32,846 bases of DNA from Gemmatimonadota bacterium. Lineage in GTDB: Bacteria; Gemmatimonadota; Gemmatimonadetes; Gemmatimonadales; GWC2-71-9. Numbering within the stretch: the stretch's first letter is position 1; each line of letters begins with the position of its first letter. The notes under the pieces are model-generated. The model ran no database searches, was not told the DNA's origin, and saw only the letters and a list, made by a program, of their open reading frames with translations. Where the stretch lies: assembly GCA_003222115.1 (NCBI GenBank), contig QHUL01000071.1, positions 1 through 32,846 on the forward strand, given 5' to 3'. Both the position numbers and the translations under genes were made by a program. This document shows positions 8,536 through 16,688 of this stretch, piece by piece.

Positions 8536-10527
8536 ATGCAGCTGACGCTTCCGCCACGCCTGGTCCGTTATCGCCGCGCGGTCGTCCTCACCATCCACGC
8601 CGCCCTCCTCGTACTCGCCTACTTGGCGGCGTATGCGATTCGGTTCGACTTCGCGCTGCCGCCGCGAGAGCTGGTCGTGTTCTGGGAGACGCTGCCCTAT
8701 GTCCTGGCGGTGCGTCTCGTTGCGCTGGAGCTGTACCGGCTTCACGGCGGATACTGGCGTCACTTCAGCCTCCATGACCTCGCCCACCTCGGGCTCGCGG
8801 TGTCCCTCGGGTCGCTCCTGCTCATCGCGGCCCGGATGTTTCCCGGCCCGCTGCAGGCCCTGCCCGGCTCGGTCCTCCTGCTGGACTGGCTCATCGCCAT
8901 TTTCCTGCTCGGCGGCGTGCGCTTCGCCGTTCGCTACCTGCGGGAGAGCCAGCTCCCCATGAGGCCGGCGAGGGGCAAGCGCACCCTGATCATCGGGGCG
9001 GGCGAGGCCGCTGAGCAGTTCCTGCGCCAGGCCCTGCACGATGAGCGATCGCCCATGCACGTGGTCGGGCTCGCCGACGACGATCCGGCGAAACTGGGGC
9101 GCACCCTCCACGGGATCGCCGTGGTCGGGCCGACGCACCGGCTGCGCGAGCTCGTGGCGCGCCACGAGGTCGCCCTGTTGGTGATTGCGATCCCCTCGGC
9201 GACCGGGCAGCAGACGGCGGCGGTCGTCGAGCGCTGCCGTGAGAGCGAGATCGAGTTCAAGATCATCCCCTCGCTCGAGGATCTGGTGACGGGGAGGGCG
9301 CAGATCGGGCAATTGCGCGACGTCCAGATCGATGATCTGCTAGGTCGCGATCCAGTGCAGCTCGACCTCGCCCAGGTGCAGCAGGACCTGTCGGGCAAGT
9401 CGATCCTCGTCACGGGCGGCGCGGGGTCGATCGGATCCGAGCTGGCGCGTCAGATCGCGTCCTACCGTCCCGCCCGGCTCGTGCTGTTCGAGCGGGCGGA
9501 AAGCCCGCTCTACTTCACCCACCTCGACGTCGCGCGGACCAATCCGGAGGTGGAGGTCATCCCCGTCATCGCGAGCATCACCAATCCGGAGCGTCTCGAG
9601 GAGACCTTCGAGACGTACCGGCCTGAGTATGTGTTCCACACGGCCGCGTATAAGCACGTGCCGATGCTCGAGTCCAACATCGTCGAGGCTGTGTGGAACA
9701 ACGTGTTCGGCACCCTGCGGGTGGCGGAATGCGCCGCCGCGCACGGGGTGACCAAGTTCATCCTGATTTCCACGGACAAGGCGATCAACCCGACCAGCAT
9801 CCTCGGGGCCACGAAGCGTATCGCCGAGCGCATCGTGCTGGAACTACCGACCTTGCAGGGATGCGCCACGGATTTTCGGGTCGTGCGATTCGGCAACGTC
9901 CTCGGGTCCGACGGCAGTGTCGTCCCGCTCTTCAAGCGGCAGATCGCCGCGGGCGGCCCCCTCCGGGTGACGCACCCGGAAGTGACCCGCTACTTCATGA
10001 CCATCCCGGAGTCGGTACAGCTGGTCCTCGAGGCGGCCGCGCTGCCGGAAGCCGCGGGACGGATCTCCATCCTGGAGATGGGCCAGCCCGTCCGGGTTCT
10101 CGAATTGGCCGAGCAGCTCATCCGCCTCTCGGGCCTCGAGCCGTATCGGGATATCGCGATCGAGTTTACGGGACTGCGCCCGGGCGAGAAGCTGACCGAA
10201 GAACTGGTCGGCTCGGGCGAGGTGACCGTCCCGACATCGATCGACAAGATTCGGATCGTGCAGCGGAACGGCGCCGACGGGACGCTCGTCGAGGAAGGGC
10301 TGGAGCGTCTGCTCGCGGCGCTGGCCGGCGGCGGGGATCGCGACGTGATCAACGTGATCTCGGCGCTCGTGCCCGAGTATGTCCCGTGGCACGACGGCAG
10401 TGAAGTTGCCGCCCAACCGGCGGTGCACCTGGAGCGCCGAGCGAAGGAGCTGTACGCGCTTCCCAGGGGCGTGTTACCGCGGCCGACCCCCATCACCCGC
10501 GCCTTGCAGCGGCCGGCTCCAGTCTAA
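8536..10527 (+). CDS. CapD/FlaA1-type UDP-sugar epimerase/dehydratase, membrane-bound
   Basis: A 663-aa polysaccharide-biosynthesis nucleotide-sugar dehydratase/epimerase of the CapD/WbpM family. The N-terminal region has about four hydrophobic helices (starting VVLTIHAALLVLAYLAAYAI), then a first Rossmann-like domain (TLIIGAGEAAEQFL near residue 150), then the catalytic SDR domain with the NAD(P) loop TGGAGSIGSE near 293-302. STDKAINPTS near 412 and GATKR near 424 are visible; this family has an altered Ser/Thr-Met/Asp-Lys triad in place of the usual Ser-Tyr-Lys. It would make a UDP-4-keto or epimerised amino sugar for surface glycan. ATG 8536 is chosen over an upstream extension because the membrane segment follows it directly and GGAG precedes it. 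It faces the same way as the glycan cluster. Confidence 0.88.
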   Translation: MQLTLPPRLVRYRRAVVLTIHAALLVLAYLAAYAIRFDFALPPRELVVFWETLPYVLAVRLVALELYRLHGGYWRHFSLHDLAHLGLAVSLGSLLLIAARMFPGPLQALPGSVLLLDWLIAIFLLGGVRFAVRYLRESQLPMRPARGKRTLIIGAGEAAEQFLRQALHDERSPMHVVGLADDDPAKLGRTLHGIAVVGPTHRLRELVARHEVALLVIAIPSATGQQTAAVVERCRESEIEFKIIPSLEDLVTGRAQIGQLRDVQIDDLLGRDPVQLDLAQVQQDLSGKSILVTGGAGSIGSELARQIASYRPARLVLFERAESPLYFTHLDVARTNPEVEVIPVIASITNPERLEETFETYRPEYVFHTAAYKHVPMLESNIVEAVWNNVFGTLRVAECAAAHGVTKFILISTDKAINPTSILGATKRIAERIVLELPTLQGCATDFRVVRFGNVLGSDGSVVPLFKRQIAAGGPLRVTHPEVTRYFMTIPESVQLVLEAAALPEAAGRISILEMGQPVRVLELAEQLIRLSGLEPYRDIAIEFTGLRPGEKLTEELVGSGEVTVPTSIDKIRIVQRNGADGTLVEEGLERLLAALAGGGDRDVINVISALVPEYVPWHDGSEVAAQPAVHLERRAKELYALPRGVLPRPTPITRALQRPAPV

Positions 10528-10560
10528 AGAACCGGCCTCAGACGCCCGTAGGAGGCACCA

Positions 10561-11241
10561 ATGTCCCGCGCGCCGTTGAGCTCGCCATTCGTTGCAGTCG
10601 CTTCCCTCCTGCTGTTGGCCGCGTGTTCGGGAGATGCGGTCGCTCCCGGTGGGGGTGAAGCTACCCTCCTCATAAGAGCCGACGTCTCCGGCACGTCGGT
10701 CGCAACCGTTGTCGTGGACGTCTCGGCGCCAGACCTTCCGACCACCGTGGTGTTCAACGTGCCCGTCGCCGCCGGCGTTGCCTCGGGCGCGCTCACCATC
10801 CCGGCGGGCTCCGATCGCACGATCGTCATGCGGGCCTTCGACGCGGGTGGCGTTCAAACGCACACCGGGTCGGTTACGCTCAACGTCCAAGCGGGCACCA
10901 ACCCGACGATCGTGCTGGTGCTGACGCCGCTGACCGGGAACGTGCCAATCCATGTGACCTTGGGAAGCTTCGCCGTCACGCTGTCACCGCCTGCGCCCAC
11001 GCTCGCGGTCGGGCAGACAGTGCCGCTGAACGTGTCGATCACAGACTGGAACGGGAATCCTGTTACGGTCTGGAACGGAAATCCTGTTACGAACGCGACC
11101 GTCAGTTGGGCCACCGACCACCCTGGTATCGCTTCCGTGGACGGTTCCGGACTGGTGACGGCGCAGGGCGCGGGCAGCACCAAGATCGCGGCCACGTTCC
11201 AGGGAGCGGTGGGGACGGCGGCGGTCACCGTTACGCCCTAG
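10561..11241 (+). CDS. Small Ig-like (Big_2) lipoprotein
   Basis: A 226-aa predicted lipoprotein: signal peptide with lipobox LLAAC (Cys near residue 22) and AGGAGG upstream of the ATG. Residues ~33-140 form a beta-rich domain (LLIRADVSGTSVATVVVDVS, ALTIPAGSDRTIVMRAFDAG) that is repeated at the N-terminus of the next protein. The C-terminal ~80 residues are a bacterial Ig-like group 2 domain (VSWATDHPGIASVDGSGLVT). No enzymatic motif is seen. It ends 12 bp before the following beta-helix gene, so the two are probably co-expressed. It looks like the N-terminal half of its neighbour as a separate protein, either a partner subunit or a duplication product that lacks the beta-helix. Confidence 0.8.
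   Translation: MSRAPLSSPFVAVASLLLLAACSGDAVAPGGGEATLLIRADVSGTSVATVVVDVSAPDLPTTVVFNVPVAAGVASGALTIPAGSDRTIVMRAFDAGGVQTHTGSVTLNVQAGTNPTIVLVLTPLTGNVPIHVTLGSFAVTLSPPAPTLAVGQTVPLNVSITDWNGNPVTVWNGNPVTNATVSWATDHPGIASVDGSGLVTAQGAGSTKIAATFQGAVGTAAVTVTP
11047..11094 (+). repeat. 24-bp in-frame tandem duplication
   Basis: Two consecutive 24-bp units (11047-11070 and 11071-11094) differ at three bases and encode WNGNPVTV and WNGNPVTN. They lengthen a loop of the Ig-like domain by eight residues. Confidence 0.9.
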
Positions 11242-11253
11242 CGTCGCTGGCAG

Positions 11254-13362
11254 ATGCGGCTCTCCCATCGACGGCGCGGGCCCGACATCGGGCGCATTCG
11301 GGTCGTGGTCACGTTGGCATCCGTCCTCGCACTCGGTTCGTGCCTGGAGCGCGATCCGACGGGATCGAGGCCCTCTTCTGTCACGACCACGCTGCTCGTC
11401 CGAGCCGACGTCACCGGCACCGCAGTTGCGACCGTCGTGGTTGACGTGACGGCGCCCGACATTCCCGCGACGCTGGTGTTCAACGTGCCGGTCGCGCAGG
11501 GTGCCGCCTTGGGCACCATCACGGTCCCGGCCGGCTCCAATCGGACCATCGCCCTGCGAGCCTTCGACGCGGGCGGCGTGGAAACGCACAGCGGCTCGGT
11601 CACAGTGAACATTCAACCGGGGACGAACCCGACGATCGCGCTGGTGTTGATGCCCGTGACGGGGAGCGTGCCGATCAACGCGACCCTAGGAAGTTTTGCG
11701 GTGACCGTGACGCCCGCGGTCCGTGCGTTGATGATCGGAGACACCGTGAACCTGACCGCCACCATTCTCGATGCGGGCGGCCAGCCGGTGGCAGCACAAG
11801 TCGACTGGGGCACCCTCATCCCCGCGGTCGCCACGGTCGTGAGCACGGGACAGCAAACGGGGCGTGTCACGGCGATCCGTCCGGGGCGCGCGACCGTCGT
11901 GGCGACGTACGGGGGCACCGCCGGCCCTGCCACGATCGTCGTGGCAGGCTGGTATGCCGCTCCGGGCGGGTCCAGCAACGGGGACGGCTCCAGCCAGCCG
12001 TGGGACCTCCAGACAGCGCTGAGCGGCGGCCACGGCAAGGTGCAGCCAGGCGATACTGTCTGGCTGCGCGGCGGCACCTACACCAGTGCGGTCACGAGCA
12101 CGTTGACCGGCACCGCGGCGGCCCCCATCGTCGTGCGTCAGTTTCCTGGGGAACGCGCGATGCTCGACGCGAAGGGGGGCACCTCCAGCACCAGCCGCGG
12201 CGACTTCTTCAGTGTCATCGGCAGTTACTCGATTTTCTGGGGTTTCGAGCTCATGGACTCCGACCCCAACCGTACCACGGACACGCGCCCCAATCTGCTC
12301 GTCGCCAACGCCTCTCACCTGAAGTTCGTCAACCTGATCCTCCACGACGGCGGGATCGCGTTCTTCATGTATCCCGACCCGGTGGATATCGAAATCACGG
12401 GCTGCGTCATCTACAACAACGGCTGGCAGCAGCCCGACTTCGGCAATGGGCATGGGCTGTACCTCAAGAGCCTGACCGGCCCGGTGTACGCGCGGGACAA
12501 CATCGTCTTCAACCAGTTCGGCTACGGCATCCATGTGTTCACGATCGCGGGCACGGGCGGCCTGACCAACATCCACGTCGAAGGGAACGCTTCGTTCAAC
12601 AACGGGGCGGTGGATGCCAATCCCTCCAACTCTCCTAACGCCAACATCCTGTTCGGCGGCAGCGAGCCGGTACACAACGGCAGCCTGGTTTCGAACATGA
12701 CGTACTTCTCGCCCAACGTCGGGGTTCACAACCTGCTGCTCGGCTTCGGCACAACCGTCAACACCGATCTCACCGTCCAGAACAACTACGCCGTGGGCGG
12801 GGAAACGGTGGCCGACGTGGGTTGGTGGCAGTCGCTGACCGTGAGTGGCAACTCGCTGTTCGGCTCGACGAGCGAAATGATCTGGCTGCGGGAGACCGAC
12901 TTGTCAGGGTTCCAACTGACCAACAACCGGTATTACCGTGATCCTAGCGCCGCGGCGTGGGGATACATCAATCAGGACTACAGCTTCCCAACCTGGCAAG
13001 GGCTCACGGGCGTCGGCGCGACGGACCAGGCGGTCGCGAGCAACCCGACGGAGCCTCGGGTGTTCGTGCGGCCCAACCGGTACGAGTCCGGCCGGGCCAA
13101 CATCGTCGTCTACAACTGGACCAGCCAGGCCACCGTGCCCGTGGACCTGAGCGGGATCGTGCAGGTGGGAAACCACTACCAGGTGCAGAACGTGCAGGAC
13201 TTCTTTGGGGCCCCGGTGCTGAGTGGCTCATACGGGGGCGGCCTCGTGAACATTCCGATGACGGGGGTGACGCCCGTCGCCCCGATCGGGGGCTCACCCA
13301 CCCCGCCCCCACAGACCGGACCGGACTTCGGGGTGTTCGTGGTGACGAGCGCGCCGTCGTGA
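11254..13362 (+). CDS. Secreted beta-helix lipoprotein with N-terminal Ig-like domains (paralogue 2)
   Basis: A 702-aa predicted lipoprotein (lipobox LGSC after VVVTLASVLA). Residues ~45-150 match the beta domain of the preceding 226-aa protein, and ~155-228 form a Big_2-like domain. From about residue 232 (WYAAPGGSSNGDGS) it carries the parallel beta-helix domain shared with the genes at 6679 and 13399, ending with the same ~100-residue module (VFVRPNRYESGRANIVVYNW, PMTGVTPVAPIGG). The start ATG has only a weak ribosome site and lies 12 bp after the previous stop, suggesting translational coupling. Its 3' end converges on that of the 950-aa paralogue with 36 bp between stops. It probably acts outside the cell on polysaccharide, but no active site can be named. 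Confidence 0.82.
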   Translation: MRLSHRRRGPDIGRIRVVVTLASVLALGSCLERDPTGSRPSSVTTTLLVRADVTGTAVATVVVDVTAPDIPATLVFNVPVAQGAALGTITVPAGSNRTIALRAFDAGGVETHSGSVTVNIQPGTNPTIALVLMPVTGSVPINATLGSFAVTVTPAVRALMIGDTVNLTATILDAGGQPVAAQVDWGTLIPAVATVVSTGQQTGRVTAIRPGRATVVATYGGTAGPATIVVAGWYAAPGGSSNGDGSSQPWDLQTALSGGHGKVQPGDTVWLRGGTYTSAVTSTLTGTAAAPIVVRQFPGERAMLDAKGGTSSTSRGDFFSVIGSYSIFWGFELMDSDPNRTTDTRPNLLVANASHLKFVNLILHDGGIAFFMYPDPVDIEITGCVIYNNGWQQPDFGNGHGLYLKSLTGPVYARDNIVFNQFGYGIHVFTIAGTGGLTNIHVEGNASFNNGAVDANPSNSPNANILFGGSEPVHNGSLVSNMTYFSPNVGVHNLLLGFGTTVNTDLTVQNNYAVGGETVADVGWWQSLTVSGNSLFGSTSEMIWLRETDLSGFQLTNNRYYRDPSAAAWGYINQDYSFPTWQGLTGVGATDQAVASNPTEPRVFVRPNRYESGRANIVVYNWTSQATVPVDLSGIVQVGNHYQVQNVQDFFGAPVLSGSYGGGLVNIPMTGVTPVAPIGGSPTPPPQTGPDFGVFVVTSAPS

Positions 13363-13398
13363 CGGTCGGCCGCGCGAGGGCCAGCGCTCGGAGTAGGC

Positions 13399-16251
13399 TT
13401 ACGGCGCCAAGACCACCACGACGAACGCGTCAAAGTCGGGCCCGGTCCGGGGTGGCGCCGTCGACGCGCCGCCGATCGGCTGCACCGCGGTGACCCCGCT
13501 CATCGGGATACTCACCGTCCCGCCACCATACGTGCCGCTCGCGACCGGCGTGCCGAAGAAGTCCTGCACGTTGCGGATCTCGTAGCGGGCGCCCACCGGG
13601 ACTACGCCGGACAACACCACCGACACGGACGCTTGGCGGGTCCAGTTGTAGACGATCACGTTGGCACGACCTGCCTCATAGCGGCTCGGCCGCACAAACA
13701 CCTGCGGTTGCGTCGGGTTAGCGGCCTGCGCCAGGTCGGTCGCGCCCACGCCGGTCGCCTGCTGCCACCCGCTGAACGAGTAGCGCCCCCCGTTGTAGAG
13801 CCACGCCTGCGCCGCCGGATCGCGGTAGTACCGGTTGCCGCTGAGCTGGAACCCGGACGTCGCCGCAAAGCGCAGGTTTACCGGGTTGCTCGCCGACCCG
13901 AAGGCCGAGTTGCCCGACATCGCGAGCGACTGCCACGAGCCCAGTTCGTAAACGGCCTGCCCGCCCACGGCGTAGGTGTTCTGCACCGTGAGGTCGATGT
14001 TGGCCGTCGAGCTGTAGCCGAGCACGAGGTTGTGCACGCCCACGTTGGGCGAGAAGAACGTCATGTTGTCCGCGAGGCTACCACCGGTCGCCGGATCGCC
14101 GCCGCCGTACAGAATGTTGGCGTTCGGGGAATTCACCGGGTCGGCGTCCACCGCCCCGTTGTTGAATGAGACGTTCCCCTCCACATGGATGTTGTTGACC
14201 CCGCCGCTCCCGGCGTTGGCGTAGATGTGGATCCCGTAGCCGAACTGATTGAAGACGATGTTGTCCCGCAGATACACCGGGCCGGCGGCGCTCTTCGCAT
14301 AAATGCCGTGCCCGTTACCGAAGTCGGGCTGCTGCCACCCGTTGTTGTAGATGAGGCAGCCGTTGATCTCGATATCCGTTTGCTCCGGGTACGTGTAGAA
14401 TCCGATCCCGCCGTCGTGCACGATCAGGTTGATGAACTTGAGGTGCGACGCGTTGGCGATTACCAGGTTCGGCCGCGTGCTCGTGAGGCGGTTGGGGTCG
14501 GAGTCCATGACCTCGAAGCCCCAAAACGTCACATAGCTCCCGCTGACGATGAAGAAGTCGCCGCGGGTTGTGCCCGAGGTCCCGCCATTCGCGTCGAGGA
14601 TCGCGCGCTCACCGGGGTACTGCCGCACCACGATCGGAGCCGTCGCGGTGCCCGCCACGGTGGTGTTGATCGCGCTCGTATAGGTGCCGCCGCGCAGCCA
14701 GATCGTGTCGCCCGGCTGCACCTTGCCGTTGCCGCCGTTCAGGGCCGTCGTCAGGTCCCAGGGGCGAGCCACGCTGCCGTCCCCCCCACTGCTGCCGGCG
14801 GGCGAGGCGTAATAGCCCGCGTGCACACCCGTGGATGACGTCACCGTGATCGTCGCGGTGCCGCTCTTCCCCTCGCTGGTCGCCGTGATCGTGGCCGTGC
14901 CGGCCGTGACCCCGGTGACGAGGCCACTCGCCGTGACGGTCGCCACGGACGCGGCGCTCGTCGCCCACGTGACCGTCCGACCGGAAAGCGGATTGCCCGC
15001 GGAGTCTTTCGGGGTCGCTGTCAGCTGCAGCGTGCCGCCCACCGACATGCCCGCGACCGCCGGGCTCACCGTGACCGATGCGACGGGCACCGGGGTCACC
15101 GTGACCGTCGCCGTCCCGCTCTTCCCCTCACTGGTGGCCGTGATCGTGGCGGTGCCGACTGTGACCCCGGTGACGAGCCCGGTGGCCGACACCGTCGCCA
15201 CGGACGTGGCGCTCGTCGCCCACGTCACGACCCGCCCGGACAGCGGGTTCCCGGCGGCGTCCTTCGGCGTCGCCGTCAGCTGAACCGTCTTGCTGACAAG
15301 GATGCCTGCCGTGGCAGGGCTCACCGTCAGCGATGCCACCGGCACGTTCGAAACCGTGATCGTCGCAATACCGCCCTTCCCCTCACTCGTCGCCGTGATC
15401 GTGGCCGTGCCAGCCGCGACCCCGGTGACGAGCCCGGCGGCCGACACCGTGGCCACGGACGTGGCGCTCGTCGCCCACGTGACGACGCGGCCCGACAGCG
15501 GATTGCCAGCCGAGTCCGTGGGTGTCGCCGCGAGCTGCAGCGTCCGACCGACGGCGAGGCTGGCCGTGGCGGGACTGACCGTCACGGAGGCCACTCGTAC
15601 CTGGATCACCGCGATCGCCGCCGTGTCGGCCAGCGAACCGCCGTTTTGATTGGCGATGACGCGGAAGGGCCCGGGGACCTGCCCGGCGGTATAGACGCCA
15701 TTTGGCGTGATGGTTCCCCCCGTCGCCACATAACCGACAGACACCGAGACGCTGTCCCCGGTGTTCTTAAGGCCGTAGACGCTGAATTGCTGCACGCCAC
15801 CTTCCGGCACGCTGATGGTCTGCGGATTCATGACGACCTGAACCAACCGCTTTTTCTTTACGCGGGACGTGCCGCTCAGCTGCCCGGCACTGGAGGTCGC
15901 CGCAGCTGTCCCGGTCGCGCTGTACGTCGCCGTCACCAGCACGTCGGCCACCGACGTGTCCGCGGTGTAAAGCCCGCTCTGCGTCACGGGCCCCGCGGAA
16001 GCGGTCCAGCTGACCGTCACCGGCATGCTATCCCCGGCTGCGGTGCGGCCGGAGGCGCGGAACTGCTGGGTTTGGTACGGGTCCAGCGCGACACTTTCGG
16101 GAGCGACGACGATCTGCACGGGCTGACCGGGGAGGGTGGGAGCGCCCAGGTGATCGTAAAGGCGGCAAGCAACGAGCACGAAGGCGGCGCCAATCACCGG
16201 CGCGCGCTTCATTCGAGCCAAACGCTGAGCGAGCTTGAATGTGAACGGCAT
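13399..16251 (-). CDS. Large Ig-like/beta-helix surface lipoprotein (paralogue 3), riboswitch-controlled
   Basis: About 950 aa. Start ATG at 16251 (cognate GGAGG 8 nt upstream) gives MPFTFKLAQRLAR and lipobox LVAC with Cys29. Residues ~44-115 and ~137-215 are two related Ig-like domains; 220-302, 305-387 and 390-472 are three Big_2 repeats with an 85-residue period. A beta-helix domain runs from ~479 to ~850 (PGDTIWLRGGTYTS, NNGWQQPDFGNGHGIYAK), followed by the shared C-terminal module. It resembles a long stalk holding a glycan-binding or glycan-cleaving tip away from the outer membrane, like many adhesins; this role is inferred. The leader contains a class I c-di-GMP aptamer and overlapping terminator. 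Its N-terminal coding region and leader are duplicated in front of the phosphoesterase at 16689. Confidence 0.83.
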   Translation of the reverse strand: MPFTFKLAQRLARMKRAPVIGAAFVLVACRLYDHLGAPTLPGQPVQIVVAPESVALDPYQTQQFRASGRTAAGDSMPVTVSWTASAGPVTQSGLYTADTSVADVLVTATYSATGTAAATSSAGQLSGTSRVKKKRLVQVVMNPQTISVPEGGVQQFSVYGLKNTGDSVSVSVGYVATGGTITPNGVYTAGQVPGPFRVIANQNGGSLADTAAIAVIQVRVASVTVSPATASLAVGRTLQLAATPTDSAGNPLSGRVVTWATSATSVATVSAAGLVTGVAAGTATITATSEGKGGIATITVSNVPVASLTVSPATAGILVSKTVQLTATPKDAAGNPLSGRVVTWATSATSVATVSATGLVTGVTVGTATITATSEGKSGTATVTVTPVPVASVTVSPAVAGMSVGGTLQLTATPKDSAGNPLSGRTVTWATSAASVATVTASGLVTGVTAGTATITATSEGKSGTATITVTSSTGVHAGYYASPAGSSGGDGSVARPWDLTTALNGGNGKVQPGDTIWLRGGTYTSAINTTVAGTATAPIVVRQYPGERAILDANGGTSGTTRGDFFIVSGSYVTFWGFEVMDSDPNRLTSTRPNLVIANASHLKFINLIVHDGGIGFYTYPEQTDIEINGCLIYNNGWQQPDFGNGHGIYAKSAAGPVYLRDNIVFNQFGYGIHIYANAGSGGVNNIHVEGNVSFNNGAVDADPVNSPNANILYGGGDPATGGSLADNMTFFSPNVGVHNLVLGYSSTANIDLTVQNTYAVGGQAVYELGSWQSLAMSGNSAFGSASNPVNLRFAATSGFQLSGNRYYRDPAAQAWLYNGGRYSFSGWQQATGVGATDLAQAANPTQPQVFVRPSRYEAGRANVIVYNWTRQASVSVVLSGVVPVGARYEIRNVQDFFGTPVASGTYGGGTVSIPMSGVTAVQPIGGASTAPPRTGPDFDAFVVVVLAP
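14136..14436. repeat. Near-identical tract shared with 7413-7713
   Basis: Partner of the 301-bp tract in the first beta-helix gene, about 97% identical by eye with sharp edges. It encodes the central beta-helix coils. Confidence 0.75.
14836..15594 (-). repeat. Three tandem Big_2 domain repeats, 255-bp period
   Basis: Three in-frame copies of an 85-codon unit recognisable by VASVTVSPA, GNPLSGR, VTWATSA and GTATITATSEGK. They form the middle of the 950-aa lipoprotein. Confidence 0.9.
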
Positions 16252-16284
16252 TGCGCTGGCCTCCGTGGCGCCCTGAAAAGCAGC

Positions 16285-16323
16285 GGGCCGCCAACTTCGA
16301 CAGGGGTCGAGCGCTGGCGGCCC
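16285..16323 (-). terminator. Terminator-like hairpin of riboswitch copy 1
   Basis: On the minus strand GGGCCGCCA pairs with TGGCGGCCC around an inner hairpin (TCGACCCCTGTCGA), followed by GCTGCTTTTC. The 5' arm includes the 3' P1 strand of the aptamer, so the two structures cannot coexist. The U-tract is short. Confidence 0.65.
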
Positions 16324-16400
16324 GGCGAGCATGGCGGAGGTTCCGCTGTAGCCCCGTAGCTCTGCGTCACCGTCTTTCGACGGCTTTGCTCTGAGCAGCG
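16312..16400 (-). promoter_or_regulatory. Class I cyclic-di-GMP (GEMM) riboswitch aptamer, copy 1
   Basis: An 89-nt leader element. P1 is CGCTG paired with CAGCG at the two ends. The 5' part reads CAGAGCAAAGCC, a GAAA tetraloop capping P2, then GGTGACGCAGAGC. The 3' part has ACGGGGCTACAG, a small hairpin, CCATG and GCCGGGCCGCC. These match the known GEMM-I pattern of GGCAAACC, GAAA, GGGACGCAAAGC, a tetraloop-receptor side and GCCGGGUUGCC. Because the aptamer and terminator share a strand, ligand binding should favour read-through (an ON switch); this is inference. It controls the 950-aa beta-helix lipoprotein. Confidence 0.87.
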
Positions 16401-16688
16401 ATGGTCGTGAATCCGCGGAGGGCTGCCCGCATGCAGGTGGACGGCCCTCCGAACGGACCTTTTAGCAAATTACGTTCCTGAGGTGAGGCGGACGGCGGGA
16501 AGCTCGCCAGCGTCAATCAGCGCAAGCGGATGTGAGCGACCAAAAATCCGGTGATTTGACCGACATCCTCATTCGCCGGGGCGATTCGCAAACCCGCCTT
16601 GCGTTCTCCCAGTCGCATACTGAACTGCGAGTGTAGGGAAAAGGACTACAGCGAGATTGCCCGAGCACCCCCTACCGCCGCACGAGCC
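16401..16688 (-). promoter_or_regulatory. Upstream leader/promoter region, copy 1
   Basis: Non-coding region between the riboswitch and the phosphoesterase stop. It contains an 8-bp inverted repeat CGGAGGGC/GCCCTCCG (16416-16423 and 16444-16451) that is conserved at 18011-18046. Much of 16401-16620 is similar to 18001-18217. It should contain the promoter, but I cannot assign -35 and -10 boxes. Confidence 0.5.

Noticed and set aside
13363-13398. Bidirectional terminator between the convergent beta-helix genes
   Set aside because: The 36-bp gap is GC-rich but contains no convincing stem followed by a T-tract on either strand.
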